Origin: Rhodocyclaceae bacterium
Lineage (GTDB): Bacteria; Pseudomonadota; Gammaproteobacteria; Burkholderiales; Rhodocyclaceae
Assembly: GCA_013426785.1 (NCBI GenBank)
Contig: JACDZI010000002.1
Location: 17,690 to 81,689, forward strand
Reading direction: 5' to 3'
Length of the DNA stretch: 64,000 nucleotides
In this document: positions 10,059 through 19,725 of the stretch, in pieces
Layout: each line of letters begins with the position of its first letter
Position numbering within the stretch: position 1 is the stretch's first letter
Notes under the pieces: model-generated
What the model saw: the letters and a program-made list of their open reading frames with translations, nothing else
What the model was told of the DNA's origin: nothing
Databases searched by the model: none
Translations under genes and position numbers: made by a program

Positions 10059-11449
10059 TGGATGCAACCGAAATTGCTCTCTCGAAACTGCTGGAGAGCA
10101 ACGAGGTTTTCCGCATTGACGCCGAGCGCTTCTCACCCCATGTCATCACACTACTTGAACGACTCGGACGCGATGGCTTGCGATTATTTGATGTTGCGTC
10201 GCCAAGAGGCAAACGCTTTTCTCCCGCTAGCTCTGGCGAGTTTGACTACATCGAAATTGGCGGGGTTAATTCCGAAGGTATGGTAAATGCCGAACGCCTT
10301 CGTCAAAGTGAAGCTCCAAGTCGTGCTACGCAGATCGCTGAGGTCGGTGATGTCATTACATCTACTGTGCGCCCAGTTCGACGTATTTCTGCGCTGATCA
10401 TGCCGGAACAGAACGGTTTCGTTTGTTCCTCTGGCTTCGTTGTCTTGAAACCTCGAAAAATTACTGCCGAGTTGCTGTTGACCTACCTACGCGCAAAACC
10501 GATTTGCGAACTAATGGATTTGCACACCACCGCCAGCATGTATCCGGCCATTTCAGAACAAGATTTGTTGAGACTACCCATCCCGCAGTTCTCCGAGAGA
10601 TTCGATAAAGGTATAGCTACGCATGTGCGCCGGGCCTATCAATTGCGGGAAGAATCGGCTAAGCAGATAGCACAAGCCGAAAGTTCCCTCCTGCATACGC
10701 TCGGCCTGAAAAACTGGCACGCCCCGGAATCGCTCAGCTACGTGCGCAATAGCGGGCAAGCCTTCGCCGCCGAACGCTTCGATGCCGAGTATTTCCATCC
10801 GGCCAAGACTGAGGCCCTGGCGAAACTGAATACGCTCTCGGACTGCACCGTAGGCGATCTGTTCAATTCCGTTCGCGAGATGTGGCAACCAGATGAAGAC
10901 ACCGGCCCCGAAGCCGTCCGCAATTACGATCTCAGCGACGCATTGAGTCCTTTCCTTGACGGCACGAAAGAACCAAGCGACCGGACAGCGATAGCCAGCA
11001 CCAAGAAGATGATTCGCGCCGGGGACCTCGTGGTGTCAAGGTTGCGCTCTTACTTGAAGGAAATCGCTCTCGTTCAATCCGGGGGCGATGTGCCGATGGT
11101 TGCGTCGACCGAATACATCGTGCTTCGGCCAAAGCAATCCGGCGATCTTCCGGTCGAGGCGCTGATGATCTTCCTGCGCTCGGCATTGCCGCAGGTGGTC
11201 TTCAAGTGGTCGCAAGATGGATCGAATCATCCGCGATTCGATGAAAAGGAACTGCTCCGACTGCCGTTACCGCGTGTGCTGATCCAGGAGGCGAATGAGT
11301 ACGTCACCGCCGTTCGCTCGGTAATTTCCAGGCGGGAGAGTGCGACCCAACTCCTCGCCGCCGCCAAGCGCGCCGTTGAAATCGCCATCGAAGATTCTGA
11401 AACTGCTGCACTGGATCACCTCGCCGCTTGCGAACGTGGGGCGAAATAG
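10046..11449 (+). CDS. Restriction endonuclease S (specificity) subunit, two TRDs; possibly expressed as -1 frameshift fusion
   Basis: Type I S-like sequence; only a TTG start at 10046; frame stays open upstream into the MTase gene 3' end. Confidence 0.85.
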   Translation: MLKGLDATEIALSKLLESNEVFRIDAERFSPHVITLLERLGRDGLRLFDVASPRGKRFSPASSGEFDYIEIGGVNSEGMVNAERLRQSEAPSRATQIAEVGDVITSTVRPVRRISALIMPEQNGFVCSSGFVVLKPRKITAELLLTYLRAKPICELMDLHTTASMYPAISEQDLLRLPIPQFSERFDKGIATHVRRAYQLREESAKQIAQAESSLLHTLGLKNWHAPESLSYVRNSGQAFAAERFDAEYFHPAKTEALAKLNTLSDCTVGDLFNSVREMWQPDEDTGPEAVRNYDLSDALSPFLDGTKEPSDRTAIASTKKMIRAGDLVVSRLRSYLKEIALVQSGGDVPMVASTEYIVLRPKQSGDLPVEALMIFLRSALPQVVFKWSQDGSNHPRFDEKELLRLPLPRVLIQEANEYVTAVRSVISRRESATQLLAAAKRAVEIAIEDSETAALDHLAACERGAK

Positions 11450-11485
11450 GCCATAGCAATCCACAGCAACAGCCAGCCCGCGCAG

Positions 11486-11508
11486 AAAGTCGGCGCTGGC
11501 AGGACGGC
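11486..11508 (-). repeat. Dispersed 24-nt element, downstream of ptsI
   Basis: aaagtcggcgctggcaggacggc. Confidence 0.85.
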
Positions 11509-11519
11509 ATGCGGAGAAG

Positions 11520-13274
11520 CTAGAGCCGCTCGACCTGTTCGCGAATGCGCTCGGGTTCGTCCAGCTTGAGCAGGCGTGCCACCTTGAGCGCGAGCTGTTC
11601 GGTGTCGGCCATGACCACTTGCTGCTTTACTTCAAGCAGTTGCGAGGGGTGCATCGAGAACTGGCGCAGCCCCATGCCAAGCAGCAGGCGCGTCATTTGC
11701 GGATCGCCGGCCAGTTCACCGCACACCGCCACTGGCATCTCGGCCTTGTTGGCGGCCTGGATCACCAGCGACAGCAGTCGCAGCACGGCCGGATGGAGCG
11801 GGTCGTAGAGATGGGAGACCGCTTCGTCGGTACGGTCGATCGCCAAGGTGTACTGGATCAGGTCGTTGGTACCGATCGAGAGAAACTGCAGGCGCTTGAG
11901 GAAGGGGCCGAGGGCCAGCGCCGAGGCGGGAATCTCGATCATGCCGCCGACTGGAATGTGCTCGTCGAATTTGCAACGCCGCTCGCGCAACTGCTGCTTG
12001 GCCTGTTCGATCATCGCCAGCGTCTGAAGGATTTCCGCTGCCTGCGCGAGCATGGGGATGAGGATTTGCACCTTGCCAAAATGGGAGGCACGCAGGATGG
12101 CGCGTAGCTGGGCGAGGAAGATCTGCGGCTCGGCCAGACAGTAGCGGATGGCGCGCAGTCCAAGGGCCGGGTTGGGGGCCTGGCGTTCGGTGCCGGTGAG
12201 TGCGCGGGCTGTCTTGTCGCCGCCGATGTCGAGGGTGCGAATCGTCACCGGCTTGCCGGCCATGGCTTTGGCCACCGACTTGTAGGCTTCGAACTGTTCG
12301 TCCTCGGTCGGCAGGGTGTCACGGTTCATGAACAGGAATTCGGTGCGGAACAGGCCGATGCCGTCAGCGCTGGCCTCCTTGACCTGCACGATGTCCTGCG
12401 GCAGCTCGATGTTGGCTTGCAGGCTGATATCTATGTCGTCGAGTGTGGTGGCGCGGGCGGTCTTGAGGCGCTTCAGCTTGGAGCGCTCGAGTTCCAGCTC
12501 GCGCTTCCTGAGCCGGTACTCTTCCAGTACGCGGGCGTCGGGATCAACAATCAGCACCCCACGGGTGCCATCGACGATGATCATGTCGTTCTCGCGCACC
12601 AGCGGACGAGCATGATGCAAGCCGACGATGGCGGGAATGGCGAGGCTGCGCGCGACAATGGCCGTGTGCGAGGTGGCGCCGCCCAGGTCGGTGACGAAGC
12701 CGGCGATCTTCAGGTTCTTGAACTGGATGGTGTCGGCCGGCGAGAGATCGTGGGCGACCACCACCAGTTCGCCGGCACCGTCCTTGTCCGCCTTGTCGCC
12801 CTTGGCCGGCTTGCGACTCAAGCGGCGCGGTTTTCCCAGCAGCACACGCAGGACGCGCTCGACTACCTGCACGATGTCGTGCTTCCGCTCACGCAGGTAG
12901 CTGTCGTCGATCTCTTCGAACTGAGCGACGAGTTGCTCCATCTGCTGTACCAGCGCCCACTCGGCGTTGCAGCGGCGCAACCGGATCAGCTCCTTCGGCA
13001 CCTCTGCCAGCAATGGATCGTCGAGGAACATGGCGTGCATATGGACCAGTGCTGCCAGTTCGGTGGGCGCACCCGGTGCGCTGGCTTCGCCGCTGAGGCT
13101 GGCCAATTCGGCGCGCACGCTTTCGATTGCCTGTTCGAAACGGACGATCTCGTGCTGGATGTCGCGTTCGCGCACCGTGAAATGGGCGACCTCCAGCGTG
13201 GCATGGGAGACCAGGTGGGCCTGGCCGATGGCAATGCCTTGCGATACCGCCAAGCCGTGGAGGGTAAAACTCAA
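11520..13274 (-). CDS. ptsI: Phosphoenolpyruvate-protein phosphotransferase (EI)
   Basis: GGATSHTAIVARSLAIPAIVG, GLFRTEFLFMNR; likely TTG start overlapping ptsH stop. Confidence 0.93.
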   Translation of the reverse strand: MSFTLHGLAVSQGIAIGQAHLVSHATLEVAHFTVRERDIQHEIVRFEQAIESVRAELASLSGEASAPGAPTELAALVHMHAMFLDDPLLAEVPKELIRLRRCNAEWALVQQMEQLVAQFEEIDDSYLRERKHDIVQVVERVLRVLLGKPRRLSRKPAKGDKADKDGAGELVVVAHDLSPADTIQFKNLKIAGFVTDLGGATSHTAIVARSLAIPAIVGLHHARPLVRENDMIIVDGTRGVLIVDPDARVLEEYRLRKRELELERSKLKRLKTARATTLDDIDISLQANIELPQDIVQVKEASADGIGLFRTEFLFMNRDTLPTEDEQFEAYKSVAKAMAGKPVTIRTLDIGGDKTARALTGTERQAPNPALGLRAIRYCLAEPQIFLAQLRAILRASHFGKVQILIPMLAQAAEILQTLAMIEQAKQQLRERRCKFDEHIPVGGMIEIPASALALGPFLKRLQFLSIGTNDLIQYTLAIDRTDEAVSHLYDPLHPAVLRLLSLVIQAANKAEMPVAVCGELAGDPQMTRLLLGMGLRQFSMHPSQLLEVKQQVVMADTEQLALKVARLLKLDEPERIREQVERL

Positions 13275-13540
13275 TCCTCTTCCCCGAAGCGGTCGGCGAT
13301 CATCGCCAACAAAGCGGCCAGCGCCTCGTCTGCGCGTTCGCCAGCGGTGTCGACGATCACCGTGCTGCCCTTGCCGGCCGCCAGCATCATCACGCCCATA
13401 ATGCTTTTGGCGTTGATGCGCCGGGTGCCGCGCTCCATCCACACCTCGCAGGGAAAGCTGCCCGCCAGCTGGGTGAGCTTGGCGGAGGCACGGGCATGGA
13501 GCCCCAGCTTGTTGACGATTTCAGCCTCGGCCCTGGGCAT
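13271..13540 (-). CDS. ptsH: Phosphocarrier protein HPr
   Basis: NKLGLHARASAKLTQLA; INAKSIMGVMMLAAGKGS. Confidence 0.93.
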   Translation of the reverse strand: MPRAEAEIVNKLGLHARASAKLTQLAGSFPCEVWMERGTRRINAKSIMGVMMLAAGKGSTVIVDTAGERADEALAALLAMIADRFGEED

Positions 13541-13543
13541 TGT

Positions 13544-13933
13544 TTAGTGGTTGAGCATGTTGAGCACACCGTCGCGACCGCCGCCGGTGGCACGCATCAG
13601 CAGGGTTTCCATGCCCTTGTCGCGGTAGTTGATCGCGCGCAGCAGCATCGGCAGATTGGCGCCCGCCAGCCCCTCGATCTTGCCGGCATCGAGCAGTTTG
13701 GCGGCCAGGTTGGAAGGGGTGGCGCCATAGATGTCCGTCATCACCAGCACGCCTTCGCCGGTATCGACCAGCCTGAGCAACTGCCGCGCCAGCGGCAGCA
13801 GATTCTTCGGGTCGTCGCCTGCCGCCACGCCCAGTTGCAGCAACTGCTCCGGCCGCTTGTTGAGGACGTGGCAGGCGCACTGGATCAGAGATTCGCCGAA
13901 AGTATCGTGGGTGATGAGCAGCAAGCCGATCAT
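13544..13933 (-). CDS. PTS EIIA component, mannose/fructose family
   Basis: MIGLLLITHDTFGESLI; VLVMTDIYGATPSNLA. Confidence 0.9.
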   Translation of the reverse strand: MIGLLLITHDTFGESLIQCACHVLNKRPEQLLQLGVAAGDDPKNLLPLARQLLRLVDTGEGVLVMTDIYGATPSNLAAKLLDAGKIEGLAGANLPMLLRAINYRDKGMETLLMRATGGGRDGVLNMLNH

Positions 13934-14115
13934 GGTGCGGGAATTATGGCATGCTTGTGGCGAATCGCCCCGTCCCCTGTAGGTACCCTGCGAACTCGCG
14001 CTGGCAGCTCGCCGGATCTATCGTTACCTTGCGTATTGCTAAAAAACCGAACTTGGTGTAGGGCTAGGTGATGTTTGATGGCTCAATAAGTGGTTCGTGT
14101 AATTCAGACACTCCC

Positions 14116-14658
14116 ATGACCCACGCTGACGAAGTTACCGCGCTGGCGCGGGGGGATTGGTGCCGTTATGCCGAGCTCGCCGAGCATGCCCGCAAACTGG
14201 GTGCAGCGTTTGCCGAACAGGACCTGCGGACGCTGCTGGTCGATCACACCGCGCTATTCATCGGGCCATCACAGCCGAAAGCCATGCCTTATGCCTCGTT
14301 CTGGCTGGCCGAGGACCAGTCAAAACGGCACGAGGCGACGATGGCTGCGACTGACTTCTACGCCCAGGGCGGATTCGAAGTCAGTGACGACCTCCAGGAA
14401 TTGCCGGACCATGTGGCAGTCGTGCTGGAGTTCCTGTATGCGCTCATCTTCGCTGTGAATCAGGCCTGCGACAGCAATGAGGCAGAAGCATTACCGCAGG
14501 CGGCTGACTTGTACCGCCGCTTCCTGAGCGAGCATCTTGGGAAGTGGATAGGTGATTTCGCCAATGCTGTCAGGTCAAGTGCCGAAACGAAGTTTTACCG
14601 AGTGCTTGCCGACCTGACTGAGCGATTTATCCAGCTTGAGGTCAAGCGAGCAACATAA
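14116..14658 (+). CDS. TorD/DmsD-like molecular chaperone
   Basis: Helical 180 aa protein; PDHVAVVLEFLYALIFA and FYRVLADLTERFIQLE resemble the TorD family. Confidence 0.7.
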   Translation: MTHADEVTALARGDWCRYAELAEHARKLGAAFAEQDLRTLLVDHTALFIGPSQPKAMPYASFWLAEDQSKRHEATMAATDFYAQGGFEVSDDLQELPDHVAVVLEFLYALIFAVNQACDSNEAEALPQAADLYRRFLSEHLGKWIGDFANAVRSSAETKFYRVLADLTERFIQLEVKRAT

Positions 14659-14692
14659 ATCATATCCTGCCAATAATTGGCAGGATATGATT
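14658..14692. promoter_or_regulatory. Perfect 17-bp inverted repeat (1-nt spacer) between the torD-like and WYL regulator genes
   Basis: aatcatatcctgccaat-a-attggcaggatatgatt. Confidence 0.8.
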
Positions 14693-14727
14693 GAGCCTTC
14701 GCCTATTGCCTCCAGAGAAAACTCGGC

Positions 14728-15417
14728 ATGTCTCGTGCCCAACGCCTGCTTGATTTGATCCAAATTTTGCGCGGCCACCGGTTTCCAGTCACGGGTGCAC
14801 AATTGGCCACAGAGCTTGGTATTAGTCTTCGCACGCTCTACCGTGACATAGGAACATTGCAGGAGCAAGGTGCAAGTATCGAGGGAGAGCCAGGGCTGGG
14901 TTACATTTTGCGTCCCGGTTTCATGCTTCCTCCTCTCATGTTTTCGGAGGACGAAATCGAGGCCCTTGTACTGGGATCGCGCTGGGTGTCAGATCGTGGC
15001 GATGTTCGGCTTGGTTTAGCGGCCAGAAATGCACTTACAAAAATTGCTGCCGTATTGCCGGAGGATCTTCGCAACTCATTGGACACATCTGCGCTGCTGG
15101 TTGGCCCCGGCATCAACATCAAAACCGGAGATACAGAACTGCCTCAAATTCGTCAGGCAATCCGGACGGAGCGCAAACTGGAAATTCAATACCGCGATCT
15201 CAAAGGGTCAGAATCACTCCGAAAGATATGGCCCTTTGCGCTCGGGTATTTTGATCATGTCCGCGTTCTGGTGGCATGGTGCGAGTTGCGTCAGGGATTT
15301 CGGCATTTCCGCACGGATCGGATCGTCTCTTTGAAAACGGTGGATCAGCGCTATCCGCGTCGGCGCCAGGTATTGTTGAAACTATGGCGCGAAATCGAAG
15401 GCATCCCGCCACAGTAA
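14728..15417 (+). CDS. YafY-family HTH + WYL transcriptional regulator
   Basis: RAQRLLDLIQILRGHRFPVTGAQLATELGISLRTLYRDI and WYL-like C-terminus. Confidence 0.9.
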   Translation: MSRAQRLLDLIQILRGHRFPVTGAQLATELGISLRTLYRDIGTLQEQGASIEGEPGLGYILRPGFMLPPLMFSEDEIEALVLGSRWVSDRGDVRLGLAARNALTKIAAVLPEDLRNSLDTSALLVGPGINIKTGDTELPQIRQAIRTERKLEIQYRDLKGSESLRKIWPFALGYFDHVRVLVAWCELRQGFRHFRTDRIVSLKTVDQRYPRRRQVLLKLWREIEGIPPQ

Positions 15418-15515
15418 CAATTGACTACTGACATAAATTGACAGTGGTTCAACTTAGCATTGATTGCGTCGGCCACGTGCGCCGACTTAATCATCAACTA
15501 ATGCGGAGTATCCAC

Positions 15516-15887
15516 ATGACAGACCCTAATTTCATTATTTTGTACGTAGATAGCCCGGCGATCAGCGCCCAGTTCTATGCCGACCTGTTGGGGAAGCAAC
15601 CAATAGAGGCATCGCCAACCTTTGCCATGTTCGATATTGCGTCGGGCGTAATGTTGGGTTTGTGGTCAAGGCATACCGTTGAACCAGTAGCGACAGCAAG
15701 CGTTGGCGGTGGCGAATTGGCCTTCTCGGTTGCCGATAACGATAGTGTCAATTCGATGTACTCCGATTGGTGTAATCGGCGACTGGCTATTGCACAAACA
15801 CCATCTCAAATGGACTTCGGCTATACGTTTGTGGCTCTTGATCCAGACGGCCATCGTCTGCGTGTTTTTGCACCGCTCCAACACTGA
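15516..15887 (+). CDS. VOC (glyoxalase/bleomycin-resistance fold) protein
   Basis: MTDPNFIILYVDSPAISAQFYADLLG...FVALDPDGHRLRVFAP. Confidence 0.88.
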   Translation: MTDPNFIILYVDSPAISAQFYADLLGKQPIEASPTFAMFDIASGVMLGLWSRHTVEPVATASVGGGELAFSVADNDSVNSMYSDWCNRRLAIAQTPSQMDFGYTFVALDPDGHRLRVFAPLQH

Positions 15888-15893
15888 TTAACA

Positions 15894-16826
15894 TCAGACC
15901 ACGCCCGCACCATGCGCCTGCTGGTCGGCGTGGTAGCTCGAACGGACCAGTGGGGCGCTGGCGCAATGGGTGAAGCCCATCTTGTCCGCCTCGGCGGCCA
16001 ACATTTTGAAGACATCAGGACGGACGTACCGGGTCACTGGCAGGTGATGGCCGGAGGGTGCAAGGTACTGGCCGATGGTGAGCATTTCCACCTCGTGGGC
16101 GCGCAGGTCGCGCATGACTTCCAGAATCTCGTCGTCGGTTTCGCCGATGCCGACCATCAGGCCCGACTTGGTGGGAATGTCGGGTTTGCGCTGCCGGAAA
16201 TCCTGTAGCAGTTTCAGCGAGTGCGCATAGTCGGCGCCGGGGCGGGCCTGCTTGTAGAGGCGTGACACGGTTTCGAGGTTGTGGTTCATCACGTCCGGTG
16301 GATCGGCGGCGAGGATATCGAGCGCGACCTCCAGCCGGCCGCGAAAGTCGGGCACCAGGATTTCGATCGTCGTGGCGGGAGAGGCGACACGAATCGCACG
16401 AATGCAGACGGCGAAATGCTGCGCCCCGCCGTCGCGCAGGTCATCGCGGTCGACGCTGGTGATCACGACATATTTCAACTTCATCGCCGCGATGGTGGTG
16501 GCGAGCTTGCCCGGCTCTTCGGGGTCGGGCGGCAGCGGCACGCCGTGGCCGACGTCGCAGAACGGGCAGCGACGCGTGCATAAGTCGCCGAGAATCATGA
16601 AGGTGGCCGTGCCCTTGCCGAAACATTCGCCGATATTGGGGCAGGTCGCTTCTTCACAAACAGTGTGCAGGCCATGTTCGCGCAGGATGCTTTTCACCTC
16701 GCCGAAGCGCGCCGCCGAGTTACCGGCCTTGACGCGAATCCACTCGGGCTTCTTCAGCGGCACGGCTGGCACCACTTTGATCGGGATTCTGGCCGTCTTG
16801 GCTTCGCCCTTCTGTTTCTCGCTCAT
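15894..16826 (-). CDS. lipA: Lipoyl synthase
   Basis: [23 protein letters not shown] radical-SAM motifs. Confidence 0.97.
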   Translation of the reverse strand: MSEKQKGEAKTARIPIKVVPAVPLKKPEWIRVKAGNSAARFGEVKSILREHGLHTVCEEATCPNIGECFGKGTATFMILGDLCTRRCPFCDVGHGVPLPPDPEEPGKLATTIAAMKLKYVVITSVDRDDLRDGGAQHFAVCIRAIRVASPATTIEILVPDFRGRLEVALDILAADPPDVMNHNLETVSRLYKQARPGADYAHSLKLLQDFRQRKPDIPTKSGLMVGIGETDDEILEVMRDLRAHEVEMLTIGQYLAPSGHHLPVTRYVRPDVFKMLAAEADKMGFTHCASAPLVRSSYHADQQAHGAGVV

Positions 16827-17415
16827 AGCTTGTCCTGTAATTGAGCGACGAGTTTAGCGCCAACTGTTTCCATGTCTGCGGCAGGGCCGAAGTGCGACAA
16901 CTGCGTGACCGCCATGCCGGCGTAGCCGCAGGGGTTGATGGCGGCGAAGGGCGCGAGGTCCATCGCCACGTTGAGCGACAGGCCGTGGTAACTGTGACCA
17001 TTCTTCACTTTGAGACCTAACGCGGCGATCTTCGCCCCGCCGACATAGACGCCCGGCGCGCCCGCCAGCCGCTCGGCCGCCACGCCGAAGCCGGCCAGCA
17101 GGTCGATGACGGACTGCTCCATGCGATTGACCAGCGCCTTGATGCCCAGCCCACGGCGCTTGAGGTCGAGCAGCAGGTAGCAGACAAGCTGACCGGGCCC
17201 GTGGTAGGTGATCTGGCCGCCGCGGTCGATCTTGACGACGGGGATGCCGATGTCGGAGAGCAGGTGTTCCGGTTTGCCGGCAAGGCCTTGGGTGAACACC
17301 GGCGGATGCTCGCACAACCACAGTTCGTCGGGCGTCTCCATGGTGCGCTGCGCCGTGAAGGCCTGCATCGCGCGCCAAGTCGGTTCGTACTCTACCCGGC
17401 CGAGTTGCCGGATCA
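16823..17415 (-). CDS. lipB: Octanoyltransferase
   Basis: [30 protein letters not shown] start inferred. Confidence 0.93.
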
Positions 17416-17676
17416 CAAAACGATCTTCACCCACGGATGCGCGGTCAGTTCGCGGTAGAGGGCGTCGAGCTGCGGCTTCGACGTGGCGCGGAGGGTACAC
17501 GTGAGCGACAGGTAGTTGCCGGCCTTCGAGGGACGTATCCCAACCCCGGTCGCATCGAAGTCCGGCGCATGTTTCAGCACCACTTCAACGACGGCCTGGG
17601 CGAAGCCGTCTCGTGTCGCACCCATGATCTTGAGCGGAAAGTCGCAGGGAAATTCAAGCAGGGTTTCCTTAGCCAC
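17413..17676 (-). CDS. DUF493 (YbeD) family protein
   Basis: [11 protein letters not shown]...; adjacent lipB. Confidence 0.88.
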   Translation of the reverse strand: MAKETLLEFPCDFPLKIMGATRDGFAQAVVEVVLKHAPDFDATGVGIRPSKAGNYLSLTCTLRATSKPQLDALYRELTAHPWVKIVL

Positions 17677-18535
17677 GCATCACCGTTCTTTTGAAGTCCT
17701 GGTACCAGCCGTACATCTGTTGGAACAGCGGGCCGGGCCTGCCTGCCGTCCTGCCAGCGCCGACATTTTTCCCGTCGAGGGTGACGATTGGCAGCACTTC
17801 CTTGGTGGAGGAAGTCATCCACAGTTCGTCGGCGGCACGGACCTCGGCATCGCCGATGTCGCATACTTCGGTCGGCAGGCTATTTGTGGCGGCCAGTTCG
17901 AGCACCACATCGTAGGTGATGCCGCTAAGCATCAGGTGATTCTTCTGCGGCGCGAGCAGTACGCCGTTTTTTACGACGAAGATGTTCGACGCTGCACCCT
18001 CGGACAGGATGCCGTCGCGGAACAGGATCGTCTCGGCGCAGCCGGCCTCCAGCGCCATCTGGCGCAACAGGCAGTTGGCCAGCAACGAAGTTGCCTTGAC
18101 GTGGCAGCGCAACCAGCGGATATCGGCAGTGGAAATTGCGGCAATCCCCTGTTTCCGCTGCTCGTCCGGGGGCGTGTGCAATTTCTCGGCGAGGCCGAAC
18201 ACCGTGGGCTTGACCGTGGCGGGAAAGGCATGGTTGCGCTGGGCCATCGGGCCGCGCGTGACCTGTAGCAGCACCGACTGGTCATCCCATTCCGCTTGCG
18301 CGACCAGATGCGCGACAACATTACGCCATTCATCGACCGAAAGCGGGTTGACCAGGCGGATCGCAGCAAGGCTCTGTTGCAGGCGCCGCAGGTGTTCGTC
18401 CAGCCGGAACGGGCGGCGCGAATACACGGGGATGACCTCATACACGCCATCGCCGAACAGGAAGCCCCGGTCCATCGGCGAGATGCTCGCCTCGGCCAGC
18501 GGCAGGAATGCACCATCAAGGTAACAGAGTGTCAT
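17669..18535 (-). CDS. D-amino acid aminotransferase (PLP fold type IV)
   Basis: YLDGAFLPLAEASISPMDRGFLFGDGVYEVIPVY; contains dispersed element near 3' end. Confidence 0.9.
   Translation of the reverse strand: MTLCYLDGAFLPLAEASISPMDRGFLFGDGVYEVIPVYSRRPFRLDEHLRRLQQSLAAIRLVNPLSVDEWRNVVAHLVAQAEWDDQSVLLQVTRGPMAQRNHAFPATVKPTVFGLAEKLHTPPDEQRKQGIAAISTADIRWLRCHVKATSLLANCLLRQMALEAGCAETILFRDGILSEGAASNIFVVKNGVLLAPQKNHLMLSGITYDVVLELAATNSLPTEVCDIGDAEVRAADELWMTSSTKEVLPIVTLDGKNVGAGRTAGRPGPLFQQMYGWYQDFKRTVMRG
17745..17770 (+). repeat. Dispersed 24-nt element inside the aminotransferase CDS
   Basis: gccgtcctgccagcgccgacattttt. Confidence 0.8.
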
Positions 18536-19662
18536 TGCAGCCAAAGCCTGAGCGCTCCCCAGGTGCGACCGATCAGGCCGGCCACCGGTACGTCCGTCAG
18601 GGCAACCAACGGATGATCGCCATAAGGCTTGCCATCCACGCTCAAACGCAGCGTGGCGACCGTGTCACCCTGTTTTACCGGTGCGATCAGGGGCTGGCGA
18701 CTGGTCACCTCGACCTTGATGCGGTCCGGGCTGGTCGCCACGCCTCTGGGCAGCGACAGCACGAAATCCTGAGTGAAACCGGCACCGACCGACTCCTGCT
18801 GGCCCTTGTATATCTTCAGTTTGGTCAGCGGCTGCCCCTTGTCGTAGAGCTTGACGGCATCGAAGGCGCGGGCGCCGTAGTGCAGCAGGGCCTGCGTTTC
18901 CTGAACCCGCGCCTGGTCGGAGGCGGTTCCCACCACGACAGCCGTCAGCCGTCGCGCACCGTCATGGCGCGAGGCGATCAGGCAGTAACCGGCGGACTCG
19001 GTATGGCCGGTCTTGACGCCGTCGATGGCGGCATCGCTCCATAGCAGGCGGTTGCGGTTGGGTTGCTTGATCTTGTTATAGGTGTATTCCCTGACCGCAT
19101 ACAGCTTGTAATCCTCGGGGAAGTCGCGGATCAGCGCCGTCGTCAGGCGGGCCAGATCGATCACCGTGGACATGTGGGCCGGATCGGGCAGGCCCGTGGC
19201 ATTGACGAAGTGGGTATCGGTCAGGCCAAGGCGCTTCGCCTCGGCATTCATCAGGTTGGTGAAGGCGTCTTCGCTGCCCGCAACCGCCTCGGCCAGGGCG
19301 ATGCTGGCATCGTTACCGGACTGGATGACCATGCCGTGCAGCAACTCTTCGACGGTCACCGGGATTTTCGGGTCGATGAACATCCGCGAACCGAGGGTCT
19401 TGCGGGCCAACTCGGAAACCGGCACCACCTGATCGCGCTTCAGCTTGCCGTCGCGCAGCGCCGCATAGACGACATAGGATGTCATGATCTTGGTCAGCGA
19501 GGCCGGCTCGACCTTCTGGTCAGGGTTTTGCGCGGCCAGCAGCTGGCCGGTGCCGTGATCGATCAACGCCCAGGCACGGGCGGCCAGCGCCGGCGACGGC
19601 TCGATCACCTGAGCGGTGGCGTTGAAACAGATAAAAGCGAGCAGAACAGCGAGGAGACGCAT
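18532..19662 (-). CDS. dacC: D-alanyl-D-alanine carboxypeptidase (PBP5/6 type)
   Basis: PASLTKIMTSYV (SxxK), SGNDAS, KTGHTESAGYCLIAS. Confidence 0.92.
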   Translation of the reverse strand: MRLLAVLLAFICFNATAQVIEPSPALAARAWALIDHGTGQLLAAQNPDQKVEPASLTKIMTSYVVYAALRDGKLKRDQVVPVSELARKTLGSRMFIDPKIPVTVEELLHGMVIQSGNDASIALAEAVAGSEDAFTNLMNAEAKRLGLTDTHFVNATGLPDPAHMSTVIDLARLTTALIRDFPEDYKLYAVREYTYNKIKQPNRNRLLWSDAAIDGVKTGHTESAGYCLIASRHDGARRLTAVVVGTASDQARVQETQALLHYGARAFDAVKLYDKGQPLTKLKIYKGQQESVGAGFTQDFVLSLPRGVATSPDRIKVEVTSRQPLIAPVKQGDTVATLRLSVDGKPYGDHPLVALTDVPVAGLIGRTWGALRLWLQ

Positions 19663-19725
19663 TGGAGAAACCGTTTGGGGGAATGCTGAAAATTATAACG
19701 CGCCCATCCCGGGCACTTTTTTGCC

